Part shown: piece after piece, positions 28,001-43,000 of the stretch
Layout of the letters: the number at the start of each line of letters is the position of its first letter
Numbering within the stretch: the stretch's first letter is position 1
Assembly (NCBI GenBank): GCA_905147135.1
Contig: LR990067.1
Span: 2,232,001 to 2,296,000 of the forward strand
Direction: 5' to 3'
Origin: Blastobasis lacticolella
Lineage: Eukaryota > Arthropoda > Insecta > Lepidoptera > Blastobasidae
Length of the DNA stretch: 64,000 bases
Translations under genes and position numbers: made by a program
Notes under the pieces: model-generated
Databases searched by the model: none
The model's input: only the letters and a program-made list of their open reading frames with translations
What the model was told of the DNA's origin: nothing

Positions 28001-31000
28001 TGATAAAACTTGAAAGTCTAAGTTGACAATATTTATTTATTTTATTTATTTATTCTTTCCCAGCAGGTGGCAAAGCACCCGCCGGCCGCGCCGCCGCCGC
28101 ACCATCTCAAGCGGTCGCCCAGCTTCTCTTCATCTACGCAGCTCGGTGAGTGATACATACCGTTTAGATTAGTTTCTTTTTATTGCCTGGGGAAGCTCCC
28201 TATACAATTAAAAATAAAATTAATGGCCGGATATATCTGGCGCGCCCTATGAACTCGGAAACATTATTATTATATTTTGAATGTATGGTGCTATTGTGTC
28301 ATCACATTGCCTCGGAACAAATTAAACTGTATTAAAACGCCAGTTTTTATTTGCTAAATTACTACAATTCTAATCTAAAGTTGAGCCGCAAAGAGCGCCA
28401 ACATCGAAAAATCGTTAACAATAAATAGATTTATAATAAAACATGGTATTGATATAAAGATATTATTGAGATTATAATGATGTTTTGAGTCGTTAGAGCA
28501 CGCCATTTATGGGAATTTTCAGGAATCGTGTCTTGAAATCGGGTTGTATTGCATTAAAAATATTAAGTACCCGTTCTGAATCCTCTAAGAGACGTATGAT
28601 GAAACCCATGCGATGTGCTTTGCCAGACTGTCTGTGGTGATACACGCATGCTGCCTTCCTACTGATGTCTCTGGCTCACTAACCGACTAGATTATTACTA
28701 AATTGCTTCTTAATCTGTCTTTCAAACCAAGTCACCACCAGGTGAGATGGCGGTTAAATGGCTGACTAGACTAACTAAAAAAAAGTTATAGAAAAGATAA
28801 ATGTGTATCTGTGTGTAATGTCTGTCTGTAACATCATTGCTCCCGAGCGGATGGACCGATTTCGACGCTATTTTTCATTGAAATTGGCTCAATACTTTCG
28901 GAATTTTTATTTTTTATCTTTTCTGTTACTTAATTGAAAGTAGTAATATGCAGGTTAGGTATTTCCTGAAGAGATGTCATGCTCGTAAGATCTATCATGA
29001 CAAGTCAATCTAACTAGCCTTTCCCCCTTCTAGGCCTAGGCCCAGCCGCCAAGAAGCCCCGAGTACACCCGCCGGCACCACACTCCGGTTCCCTGCGAGA
29101 CGTCTCATACGCGGAAGCAGCGCGGCTGGCCACAGCACACGACTACAGCTTCTTCGACAAGGCACGGAAGGCGTTGAGGACACCGCATGTTTATGATAAC
29201 TTCCTAAGGTAATTATACATATATACAGATACACTCACGCCCGCATCGTGTAGAGGTAGGCCTCTGCTCGAGAGCCACAAGGTATCTGACACAATTCTCT
29301 TGCCTCTTCCACATTTTTTTATACGCAGTGACAGACAGAAAGATGGAGCCTCGGTAGCATGGTGGTTAAAATATCCGACTTAGCGAGAGGTACCGGGCTC
29401 GAATTCCACTGCGACCAATGTACCAATGAGTCTTTTTTTTAAAGTTTGTCCATTAGTTCCTGAATTTATTCATTACATATCAAAATCCAAAAAACTACAG
29501 ATCTGTTCTCTTTATATTATTAGTGTAGATTAGGAATAAGGCATTTTAAAATACGTTTTAATGCCCCAATGAGATGAACGTCTTAAACCTACGTTAGGAT
29601 ATTTTGATGACAAAAACTGTTCCTCTGTACCCCTAAAGGCCTAATTTTAGCAAATAAACCTCTTAAACCTACATATATTAAAGACATATTTATAAACAAG
29701 CCCATTCCCCACCCTCAGATGCCTGATGCTGTACATCCACGAGATAATCTCCGCGTCGGAGCTGTCCGTGGTGACGGCGCCCTTCTTACGACGGGCACCC
29801 GAACTCCAGCGCTGGCTCCAAGACTTGCTGACCCACGACCGGAGCCCGCCCACCACGCCCACGCCCACGCCAGCCGCGACGCCCACGCCCACGCCCACGC
29901 CGTTCCAGCCGGCGCACGCGTACCATCCGCATGGTGCTGGTGAGTTTGTGGCTGGTTGTGTTTAGCTTGTTTTCATCTGATGTAAATTCCAGAGATAGGT
30001 GGTGAATCCGACGTGTTCAAGTCTAAGAAATACTTGCCTGTATCAGGAAAGATATCGCGTGGGAGAACGAAGAAGTGATGAATGGGGGATTTTTAGACAT
30101 TGACTTTAAAAATGTTTAAAGTTTAGTTTGGCTTGCCTCGCTAGATGGCGGTGCTTAGATAAGATTTTCAAGTATTGAATTTGGTAACCAAGATACTCGG
30201 AAAGGTGTTTCGTGAAAATATACTTAGTTTAGTATCTTTACCTGCGATATGCGATATATGCGATATATGCGATCGCAGGTACCAGCTGGATGCGGAAAGC
30301 ACAGGACCGGTCTTTGTGGAGATCCCTGGGGGAGGCCTATGCCCAGCAGTGGGCGTCTTCTGGCTGATATGATTAGTATCTTTAGTGATAACAAAGCGCA
30401 AAATGTCTTCATTTGTATATTTTGTACATCTAACTTACAACTATTTGAACTACTTATTTTTCTCAGTGTCCAATTCACACAATTTTCGCATTTTGGACAT
30501 TTTGCGCCTAAACGAAATCAACACATGAGGCGTTTTCCTAATTCACAAAGGTCGTACGCTTTTAAGGTCTATTGGTCGGGCGGCGTCCGTCGTACAGCCA
30601 TGGTCGCGCGACCGTTGCCAATTAGGACATCGTCTAAGTGTGAGGTGATTGATGAGTCGAAGTGTTGTGTGATGTTTTCCTTTTTCGATCACATCTTTAC
30701 ACGGTTGGCTGCTAGATAAGGCTACTTAAACTTCAAGTCCACCAATGCACCTTTAGTGCATTCATCATCATCATCATCATATCAGCCAGAAGACGCCCAC
30801 TGCTGGGCATAGGCCTCTCCCAGAGATCCCCACAGAGGCCGGTGAAGTTAGTGCTTTAAGTTTTAATAAAATATGTGTAACTAATGTCAATTTCTCTCCC
30901 ATGCAGGCTACAACATATCGATATCTAACGAGGAGCCGCGAGCGCGATATGAACCAGTGCCAGCGCGGGCGGTGGCGTTGAGACACGACCGGCCCACTGG

Positions 31001-34000
31001 GGACCTCGCTATGGATATCGGTATGATATACACCTGCTATTTTTTATAATAAATATATAAAAACAAATATTTCAGTTATTTGTTCACACAATGGTTACAT
31101 AATTTCGTTATAAATCTTGTGAGAACCTGGAGTCTGAAAAGGGCTGACTACCTGACTTATTATAACTAGCGATTCGCCCCGGCTTCGCACGGGTAGTAGT
31201 AACCTTAACCTTCTTGTCTGTTGGTGTAAATCGCATGAAAATCCGTTTGGTAATTTTTCAAAGTTTTTTTTTTTTTTATTATTATTATTTTTACATTTTC
31301 TATAAACACTTATACTACTACAATTACGTAAAAACCAAGGAGGTTTGTACCCGTAACATAGCAATGAGTCTTATCTTAATAACATAAATGTGTTGTGGCA
31401 ACATTATTATTTCTAGGTCATTATATCTAGGTCTAAGTTAGTCTTTGAGTAAAACTGACGTAACTACGACAAAATGTAAATAAGCAAAAAAAGTACGTAT
31501 TAAAATTTCATAAGTTTGTTGTAGTAGGCTGATTCCCAGGTTAAGAACCTCGTGACTGCATTTCTAATCATACTTTTAGCGTTTCGAGATATGCAAGACC
31601 CACGTAGATATTGCAAAATGTATGAGATTAAGTTTAAATTTAACAGTCGGGAGCAATTTTATAACTAAGGTTATGTCATGAAACGGATATAATAAAATAA
31701 TGATGTCAAATATACTTAAATATATCAATATATCATTACCATATCTATTGAAGTTTTTACCTAATAACAATTTTGTACAATATATTATACCTATTTGTGC
31801 GGGTCATACCTGTGTGCGTAAATCACGAACAGGATTCAATCCAATAACACCCGGATAAGAACAATCGTCAAAATATAGGATCTCAATTTTTTATATCTTT
31901 TCCCTACAGATCTAAGCACATGCAAGCGACTGGGGACGTCGTACTGCGCTTTGCCACGGGAGGCGGCCGCCCGGCGGTGCTCTGGAAGAAATGCGCTGTG
32001 TCGGGAGGTAAGGACTTACATACATTATATACATACACTGCTGTCGGGAGGGAAACATACACACACCGCTTCCGAGCTGTTGGAACTGTTGTAATATACA
32101 ATGCGAATGTGCATTACCGCTTCAAGAAAATTTTCCTTTGCCGCTACAGCAATATTCACGGCATTTGGTGCATGTTTAGCCGAAATCGGTTTGCTAAGGG
32201 AAGAGAGAATTAGCTGTCCCTTATGCCCAAAGGACTCATCCTTTACAAATAAAAATTTAATTCATGAACAAAATATAGGTTATTGGATAGAGACGTATGA
32301 TGAAACACATGCGATGTGCTTTGACAGACTGTCTGTGGTGATACACGCATGCTGCCTTCCTACTGATGTCTCACCAAAAACAATGCAGAATTTTATTAAA
32401 CAATTTTTTTAATATTGGGATATTTTCCGAGAGCCGATTAAAAAGAAAAAAATAGTTCATTTAATTGTAATCTTGTCAGAAAAGGTTCTAAAATCAAGTC
32501 CAAGGTACCAAAGCCAGTTGTTAACAAGATGTTTCTTAGCTTTGTTTCATTAAAATCTGTTTTATAGTTTTGAAAATATTTGTGTTTAAACAACTTAGTC
32601 GGGGGCTATCCGACTTTTTCTGTCGGTTAGGTTGTTCATGCATTCCATATTAAATAATAATAATAAATAGGCTGCGCTGGCTGCTTACCATCAGGTAGGC
32701 CACAAGCTTGTTTGCCACCTTAGTGGTATAAAAAAAATGGTTTAGTTCGTTATTAAGATTTACACATCTTATTTAGGTGGAGACTTCCTATTAAATATAT
32801 ATAAATACTTGTAAGAGGAGAATCCTGCTCCCATTGAACATGTCGTTTCTCCCATTCAGGTGCTGAACGATACCTGGGTTTCATTCCCCACCTGGAGCGA
32901 GGACTCCACCTTCGTGACGTCACGGAAAACCCAGTATGAGGAGTACATCTATCGCTGCGAGGATGAGCGATTTGAGGTTAGTACATAGACTTCTACTTTA
33001 TTTATTTACTAGCTTGCACGGCGCGACTTCGTTCGTGTGGTGTCCTACTATTATTCTACCATACCCAACCCTTACCCTATTAAATTACGGTTCCTTATTG
33101 ACTCCATCGGATTGTGTTCGACTACAATTATCATCATCATCATCATATTTCGACCTTTTCCCATCTTTGTTTCCTTTACCATCGCACACCATAAGTGGCG
33201 TCCTGACCTAGTTAGGAGTATCTAGGTTTTCTATGATTGCCATTGACTTCTACATTTTCAAGTTCAAATACATTTTTTTTTAGATTATGCCATTTGGTAG
33301 AGCTTGTCTAGTCTAAAATGACGCGCCCCACTACTTAGTTAGTTGATTTCGATGTGTGAGTGCAAATATTGATAACGACACTTCATCTGTGTGGGAGCCA
33401 ATGAACGACGCGTGCTCCGACGTTTGAATCTTACCGGTAACTGAATGACCAATTACAACGGCATTTGTATATGTATTGCGTCCATATTTTAAACTTGCTT
33501 GTGTGCGTTAATGCGATAGTGGGGCGCATCATTTTAAATTAGACGAGCTCTACCAAAGTCCTTGTCGACTTTTTCAACATTACTAACTGTACACTTTTCC
33601 CCCGCAGTTGGACGTAGTGATCGAGACAAACGCGGCCACCATCCGCGTCCTAGAAGGCGTACAAAAGAAGCTATCCCGGATGTCGTGCGAGGACGCGTCC
33701 CGACACCGGTTGGACGACTGCCTGGGCGGGCACTCGCCGACCATACACCAGCGGGCGCTGCGGCGGATATACGGTGATAAGGTGGTACGCGATGATTGAT
33801 GACACTATACGCATGATACTGGGCAGTTTAGCTGGGTGGGGCTGTATTCTCGAGGGTACAAACCCTTGAGAATACAGCGGGATACAAGGGATAGAGCACT
33901 GGGTGATACGGTGATGTGCGCAACGATTGGGACACTCTACGCATGATAGCAGGCGGTTTAGCTGGGGCTATATTCTTTTGGAATTTAGGGGGATAGATAG

Positions 34001-37000
34001 ATTGCTGTAGAGAGGAGTTTGGCTATATTATTGTGGGGTTTAAAGGGTGATAATAAGGTACTAAGATGGTAAGCGACGATTGGCATACTCTACGCATAAT
34101 AATGGGGGGATAAATCAAATATTGGGTGATACATTGAAGTATGTAACGATTGATATACTCTATGCATGATACTATGGCGTTGGGTGGGGATGGATTCGTA
34201 TGGGGTTTAGGCGGATAGATCGGATATTAAATGGTAGGGTGGTGTACGCAATGATTGGTATACTCTATGCATGATACTGGGGATTAGATGGGGCTGGATT
34301 GTCGTGAGGTTTAGGGGGATAGATCGAATATTAGATGGTATGGTGATGTACGCAACGATTAGCACACTACGCATGAACTGATAGGTTTTAGCTGGGGGGG
34401 GGGGGGGATTCTCGCGCTACATCTTAAATTCGACATATTCTTTGGCCAAAAAAGTGTACTAAAACGGCACTGAAATTGATCTACAATAATATACGACTGT
34501 CGAAGATAGTTGTGAAAATATTTTTTGGCTGCAATAGACAATTCAATGTAAAAATTGATTCAATAATAAAATAAAATAAAAATTATATAATAAAATATGG
34601 AATTTGAGATGCCACAGCGCGAGATTTAGGCCCCTCTGGGTTTGAATTCTCATAAGGTTTAAAGGGGTAGATCGAATATTGGGTGATACAGTTATGTACG
34701 CAATTATTGGTATACTATACGCACGATACTGGGGATTTTAGCTCGGGCTGTATTCTCATAGCGTTTAGGGGAATTTATAAATATGTGTTTTGCTCTCTTG
34801 TCTAATTTAAATGTAAAATTATGCACATATTTCTTTTCTGTCCTTAGAGATCTCTTTGTTGGAAACGTAGTTGTGCGCATGCCTGCATATTTATGCCTGA
34901 AATCCACTGTTACACATAAATGTTTAGTATGTTTATGTATGTTACACAAAATATATTTTCAGTACACACAATGAACACTGCACAAATTTATTTAGCTTGT
35001 ATTTAGCTTTAGTTTTGAGGGGTGGTCAAAATATGTTATTGGTTGATATTCTCGCTGTATTTTAGTATATTCTCATATGATTATTTTGCTGTTACAATCC
35101 AATCTGTATTTCGGCCATCTCTCCACACACATTTCTATACGTATATTGCATGATACACCAATTTCTGTTACTATTTGTTGCTAGTGTAGTTCCAAAACTA
35201 TGGAGGTTCACGTACTTATAAAAATAAAAGATTAGCAACCAGTTGCGATGGAGGAAATACTGTCCCTTTGTTCGTAACTGGTTGCGGTTAAAGACTATTG
35301 GTATTACATTAAGCTGTTATTATTTTATGATACTTTTAAATCTTCTACAATAATGAAATAAGAAGATACACGTTTAAAAACCACCATAGTTTGAGTCGTA
35401 TACTTTTTAATCTAGCTTACAATATTTAGCTGTACAATAGAGCTGTGCGTTGTTTTTCCATTGCTATTTCCTAGCCTCTACCACGCAATATAATATATCG
35501 GTAACGACGGAAACTGACTTACGCCCAGTTTCTGAAACGCTTGTCAATGTTAATCATCGATTAAGAAAACTCTTTCCGTCTTTGTCTACAACACACCAAA
35601 GATAAGGGTGGTAAATTATAATTAATGATTATCAATAGATTGTCCTACGAGAAACTGGCCGTTAGTATTAGACAGAATTGCTCGGAAATGCCGCGTCCCT
35701 TGTCCTAATTTTTATAAGAGTCGATATAGCTTTTCCCCGCGACTTCGTGTAAAATTCTCACTGCAATCTTGGTTTTGTGTCCGTGCAGATGTCGCAATAC
35801 ATCTGCAAAGGTATATTGTAATAGTATTGACGATACTAACGCTGACTTTGGTTTGTCTTAGGCGGTGGATATCATTGCCGGACTGAAGAAGAATCCGGTG
35901 GTCGCAGTGCCAGTCGTTCTAAGGAGGCTCAAAGCTAAGGAAGAGGAATGGCGAGAGGCGCAGAAGGTAAGCAGAATACTCCAAAATATCTTAATATCAC
36001 TGTTGTGCTCTCGTGCGCATGGTCCAAGAGTTCGTAGACCATGTAATTTGAGTGGAGCGACTGATCTCTGACCAGGGGAACCTGATTGGATCATTGCTAC
36101 ACATTCTGTCGCTGGAATGTGTAGGTTTTCTCATCGTAAGAGCGGAGTAGTATTGCAAATTTGCTCGTTTGGATTTCAATGTGGTCTCCGCTTATCCCTA
36201 CGGGGAAAGGGCATGACTGTGTGTATGTATGTGTAGATTATGTAGATGTCATTTTATAGGTCATGGTCAAAGTAAGAATTTAAGTTACCCTTTGACAACC
36301 CTAAGTAGGTTCAATCGTAAAAAAATCACATTCAAGCCTAAATAAAAACCGAGCCTTTTGCTCTAGTCTTTGAGTCGGCAATGCGATCCTGATACATATC
36401 TTTTGCCTGTTCTACATATTTTTTTAAACCACTAAGGTGTCAAACAAGCTTGCGACACACCTGATGGTAACCGCATCCTATGGACGTTTGCAATACCCCA
36501 GGAGTACTCACGTATTGCCGACCTGCTAAAACTCTTTCGTAAAATACATACATACTAACCTAACCAAAGGTACGCGACAGAAAACCCGAAACATACTTTA
36601 AAAATATGTGACAACGACCTCAATACTTTAAAATCCAAACATGTTAAATCAAAATACACACCATACTACAACCATCAATCTTCCCACAGGGCTTCAACAA
36701 GCAATGGCGCGAGCAGAACGAGAAATACTACCTCAAGTCGCTGGACCACCAAGGGATCAACTTCAAACAGAACGATGTCAAGGCTATGCGATCGAAGTCG
36801 CTATTCAATGAAGTGGAGAGTGCTTACGCGGCGAGACGACCCGGGCCACATGTTGTCGTCGACTACGGCATGCAGAATAGGCAAGAAGGTGAGATTGGCA
36901 TTTTTTAATTTATATTAGGTTGAATTTGGCGTTTTGTGCGGCAAAAATGGCGGAAACTATAATTTTCATCATCATATATTTAAGAGTATAACTCTAGTTG

Positions 37001-40000
37001 GTCGAGCAATCAGCAACTCCTCTCTCCTCTTCATCTCCTTATATTTTTTATAAGGAGATGAAGCATTATGGCAAGTGCAATTATAATGAAACTTTGTAGG
37101 TTTAATTGATCAGATAACATGCTTACTGAAGCATAATAACTAACCTTTTGATAAAACTTTTCACGAAAAGAGGCGAAACTAAAGACGAATGCAAACAAGA
37201 GGGTATATTCAAACCCTTATAACAAGTTAAGAAAATATTATTGATTAATTTTAGAGGCTACTGATATCTAAGCCAACTCTAATTTTGATTATGTTATGCT
37301 TTTCGCGTCTGTCTGATTCGCAACGGATTTTGATGCGACTTTTAACATCAGTTAGAATTTGTTTTGTGGAAGGTTTATTTGTATAGTATAATATATGCAT
37401 AATTATTATTACACTAAAGAAAAGAGAAGAAAACACGTGGGAAGTCTAATTTCTGACTATGGTCCATAGTTTTAACTATCGCAGTTATTATCTGACATCT
37501 TTTACGATAAAACAGCGCACCCATAAATTCCGTCCGCATATTGCAATTAATTATAAGAGAGTTGAGCTCATTGACCTATAAATCAAACTGCAATTAAAAA
37601 CCGATTACAATCAGTTTCATTTGACCCAATTACACTTAAAGTCATTAAATGAACGTCACCGATTACAAAATTGACTACCTGGTATTGCGTACGCGCTTTT
37701 ATCTATATGTTATTGATTATTGTGTTTATGTACTGATAATGACATTGAGGTTCTATAAATTACTAGCGATCATTCATACAAATGACAGTGGAAACCGCAT
37801 CAAAATCCGTTGCGTGGTTTGGGAGGAGTTAGCGGATGTACGGACAGATAGCAAGACGCGGAAAACGACTTTATTTTATAGTACACAAGCGACCCGCTTT
37901 GGTTTCGAACGGGTAACCTTAACAAATTATACATCAAAACGTTGCTCATGAATCACTCGTGTCTATTGGTGAGAACCGCATGAAAATCTGCTCAATAGTT
38001 TTTGAGTTGACAGACGCGTTTTATTATATATAGTGATACATAACATACACTCCCGCCTATAGGGGAGGCAGAGAATACAGAGTGCCATAAGTCGGCCGGA
38101 GTACTTCAGTTGGTTAACATGCCGTGTCTGCCACGAGGAGGTCCCGGGTTCGATTCCCGGAATAAATGATGAATTTGAATTTCTATTATGGGTCTGGGTG
38201 TTGTATGTATAATAAGTATGTATTAAAAAAAAAGAGAATAAGAGTATATATACCACTAACCACCAGGTGAGATAGCGGTCAAATGCCTGGCTAGTCCAAT
38301 TATATAAAAAAGCAGGGTATTGATTATCTGACACTCATAATACAATTTTCTTTGCTTACTTTGGGGCTAAATGGCGCTGAGCCTTTGTCTAAGCATATAT
38401 TTTTTTATTTTCTCATTTGTTTAAGTTTATTCTTATTCCTATGTTTGTATTATCAGCGAAATTACTAACAATACTTTTCCTCCCCCAGCCATCGCCATAG
38501 TCCGCGACGCGTGCGACCTGCTTTTGCACCACGCGCGCCGGCAGTCGGCCATCCAGAAGGCGGAGAAGAGACGCATCAAGCAACTGCTCAGGCAGTTCTT
38601 GCCGGATCTCTTCTCGCATCCCCGGTTGCCGCTGTCGGACGACGAGAGGGATGATGGTGAGTGGAAACTGAGTAATATACTACATATCGGATTAGATGAG
38701 AGTGTCGGTGGCCGTGTGGTGAAGGAATCAGACTCGTACGCGAGAGGTTATCATCATCGCAGCCCGTAACAGTCCACTGCAGGACTTGGGACCACGAGAG
38801 GGGGAGATTATTGCCATAAGCTCCACGCTTGGCAAGCGGGTAGGAGATCACAGTGTTGTAAATATAGTAATGTAAAACGCTGCTGCCCATTTTCTAGTCT
38901 ACGGAGACTCAAACATTAGTCGTTTTGTACGACACCCACGAGTGTAAGGGTTGGTGCTATTATTCTACTCTGCTGTGCTGTAGATTCTTATTGAAAGAAA
39001 ATAAAATTACTCTGCCGGACACCACACGGCCTGTAACGGGAGGTATCGGGTTCGAATCCCACTACGGTTATGAACCAATGACTTTTATAAGTTTTATTAA
39101 TTAGTTTAATACTAACTGATGCTTTTACGGTGAGGAAATCGTGATGAAACCTGCACATTCAAGCGACGAATGTGTAACCCTGATCCAATCTGGTCAGGTT
39201 CCCCTGGTAGCAGGGTCACGGAGGTCAAACAGCAGTCGCTCCACTGTAATTACCTGATCTGCCAAATCTTGGTACATGCTCAAGGTGGACCCCGGGCCCT
39301 CGTGCGCGAGAGCACAACATGTAAAATGTCTAGACAATGATGAAACACATGCGATGTGCTTTGCCAGACTGTTTGTGGTGATACACGCATGCTGCCTTCC
39401 TACTGATGTCTCACTAAGAAATTACGATCTCAAGTCACACTTTTTCGTAATAAAAACAGAATAATAATTTTCAATGCGTTTGTTTGTCCACACAGAAGAG
39501 AAGGAGGAGCCGGTGAGCCCCGCCAGTCCAGAGGCTACGGACAAAGACACGGATGCCAAGAATAACTTGAAAACAGAAAAGCAGGAGGTGAGATAATTTA
39601 TCTTTTTACAATGTATGTATGTAAGTTGCCCTTCAAAAGTTGCAAACCATTTTTCGACCTTTTGTTGGTATCCGATTGTACTGAAATTTGGTATACCTAT
39701 TGAACTTGGATGACTATGCATTGATACGGTATCATCGAGCTGGTCAGATAATGGAGTCGGAAGGTGGTCATAGAGTAGTTAGATTTGATGAACGCAATAA
39801 GATAATCCCATCGTGTTTGGGCTCTTTGGTTTTGATGAGTAGGTACTATACAGCGCGTTAAAAGATTGTTATGAAAAAACATTTTTCATTTAAGAACTTT
39901 TTACTAACTTCTATAAAAATTTTGCTGTTTTTACTTAGAAATAGTGGAATTTCCAGTTTGCTAAATGGGAATGACTTGTGGCGGGCTTTGTCAAGCTAAT

Positions 40001-43000
40001 TTCACTTTCTAAGGATTATGAACTAAGTCGCCTTTTTCCATTGCAGTCGTCTGAATCGGACAACGCGTCTGACAAGAGCAGCAGAATAAACAAAAATGAC
40101 AAGGAGAATAAGCCGAAGAATAATAATAACACTGATTCTAAAGGTAAGTTTCTGTCAGCGTAAATTAGAGTTTGAATGTATTACCACTTAAAGAAAATTT
40201 TCCTTTGTCGCTACAGTAACATTTACGGGCATTCGGTGCGACTTTAGCCAAAATCAGTTTGCTAAAAGACGGGAGCATTATCTATCCCTTATGCCCAAAA
40301 GGACTCGTTCTTTACCCCAGGGTATTTCTTTTAATAACAAATAAAAATTTAATCTATGGATGCCATAAAAACCGTTGAATAAATGCACAGTAGTACAAAG
40401 GAATATGATTCTTAATGTGGTCGTGCACTTATGCTTCTGCATTGTATCTTTTACACAGGCCTTTTATTAAGCTTGGAATTGGCTTTTTCATAAGTATAGG
40501 TTCTTAGAAAGAGTGCAAAGTTATCAGTTGAAGACCCTATTTAGTGTAAGCTACATATTTTGTGGTTAAATATACTCTGAATATCATGGCATAGTAAATG
40601 CTGAAACTAGACAAATATTTTGAGCAAAATACTTTCGAGACGTATGATGTAACACATGCGATGTGCTTTGACAGACTGTCTGTGGTGATACACGCATGCT
40701 GCCTTCCTACTGATGTCTCTGGCTCACTGGCCAACTAGATTATTCCCAAATGATTGCTTGAGATGCTTCTTATGTGGGTTAGATATGTCACAGTAAAAAA
40801 TATAGATCTTGGCGTTAATGTCCCGGTTGTGCTCACGCGCACAGGGCCGTTCGCCTTGACCATAATCCAGGATCTGGCAGATCAGGTTATTACAGTGGAG
40901 CGACTGCAATCTCACCTCCATGAGATTAACCTATTAACAGGGGAACTTGAACAGATTGGATCATGGTTAGACATTCAGTTGCCTAAATGTCACAGTAAGA
41001 TTGTCAAAACCGTTAGTTGTATCCCTTGAAAACTGCGACAAAGTTCATTAAACCATTAAGAATTGAACGCATTATTTTGCGAAGAAACGCAAACTTTAGG
41101 TGTAAATTCGATTAGGTTAGGTTAGTATGTGTTGTGTGACAGTTACGAGGAGCTCCGCACAAACACGACCCTGTGATGAATTGTGTTCCACAATCTTACG
41201 ATGATAGATATTTTCTTGAGCAAAGATTGTATGCTCTATTATAAACATAGTATGTAAAACGGGCATTAAGTTAGCCACAGTAAGGAATCCTGTATTCACG
41301 TAGCTACACGACCAGAATAACAGGACAATATTAATAATAATATGTCCAATCCTTGCCCACAGACATTGCAAACTCCGTGACGACCAAGCGTGTGAGTGAC
41401 GACGGCCTCGTCAAATCTGAAGTCAAAACCGAGGATTTGGAAGACGATTTCAGAGATCATCCGCCCAATGTGAGTGTCTAAGTTCATTGGCATAATTTTT
41501 TTATGTTGTACGGCAGACAAACAAGCAAGCGGGCCCTATAGCACCTGATAGAAAGTGGTCACAGCCGCCTATGGACATTAGCATCACCAGGGTTACCAAT
41601 GCGTTGCCCGCCACTAAGGAGACCTCTAATATAGTCCTGGATAGAAGGCGTCTAGATTATAATAATCGGGGAACACGGTTGTAGGCAACGTTTTTCATTC
41701 CTTAACTGTACGCGAATTATGAAGGTTGAACCAAAGCGGCTCGTGCTGATAGCTGGAAGATCCACGACAAAAGGATGAAGCGTTCGTCTCCAGACGATCC
41801 ATCCATCCAGCGATCTATCGCGCGTCAGGACAAGCAAGCCTATCATTATCATCCTTATTACATTAAGAACTGAATTTTCAACAGTCTTGACATTTTTCCG
41901 ATGTCAAAACTACCAGAAATAGCGTACTTTCAAAGAAATTTTGTCCAAATAGCGTCATTACTTTCAGAGATTACTTTACTCCCGAAGATCGCTTTTTAAT
42001 CACAGCCGAACCCAAATGATGAAACACATGCGATGTGCTTAGCCAGACTGTCTGTGGTGATACACGCATGCTGCCTTCCTACTGATCCCACTCCATATCT
42101 TCCAACCCAAATTCTGTAATGTACAACATGTACTGAAACATACATTTTTCATCCCACAGGAGGCCCGTTTCGTATGCACGTCGTCCTGGTATCTGTTCCT
42201 ACGGCTGCATGGGACAGTGTGCCAGCGGCTGGCGGCAGCGAAGCGAGCGGCGATGGCGCTCGCTGCAGAGAACGGCGAGGGGAGGGAGGGAAGAGATAAG
42301 AAACCGGCGGTCGCTGCGGCGTTAAGGCTTAAGCCTAACAGTAAGTACAGCCCTGACAATAGTACGCGAGATACCTCTACGAAGCTACTAAAAATGCGAA
42401 CCAAATTTTATTTATTTATTTATTTATAACACTTTATTGTACATTAAAGGATATCGTAAAATACAGTTTAAAACAATATAGGTACAAGGGCGGCCTTATC
42501 GCTGAGAGCGATCTCTTCCAGGCAACCATTTACACATAATCTAATCACAGAATATTAACATTTTAGGCAATGTACAAAATATAATACTAACATAAACAAT
42601 AGCAACTACTTAGATACATATCCAATAACAATGTAATAATCAATGTCATGTATTTTGCTATCGACTCGCTGAGTACAGCTTACACGGGGGAATTTCTAGA
42701 TCAGCATCATCATCCGAGCGGTCAATCCCGGCTTCTGCCGCTGTCCGGCTCTTTTTTTTTAACCCACTATGGTGGCAAACAAGCTTACGGCCTGCCTGAT
42801 GGTAAGCAGTCACCGCAGCCTATGGGCGCTTGCAATACCAGGGACATCACTGAAGCGTTGCCCTTTGCGAAAAAGTGCTAAAAAAACTGCATTGCGATTC
42901 TCTAAGCAACATCCTTGATCGCAATTATAAAATGTAGGATATGCCAAAATTTCAATTGAAATTTGCGCGTTGCTATGGCAACTCACCGCGATCTGTCACA

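Noticed and set aside
33562..33777. Alternative frame over exon 18
   Set aside because: The conserved Sin3 frame ([11 protein letters not shown]) is unambiguous.
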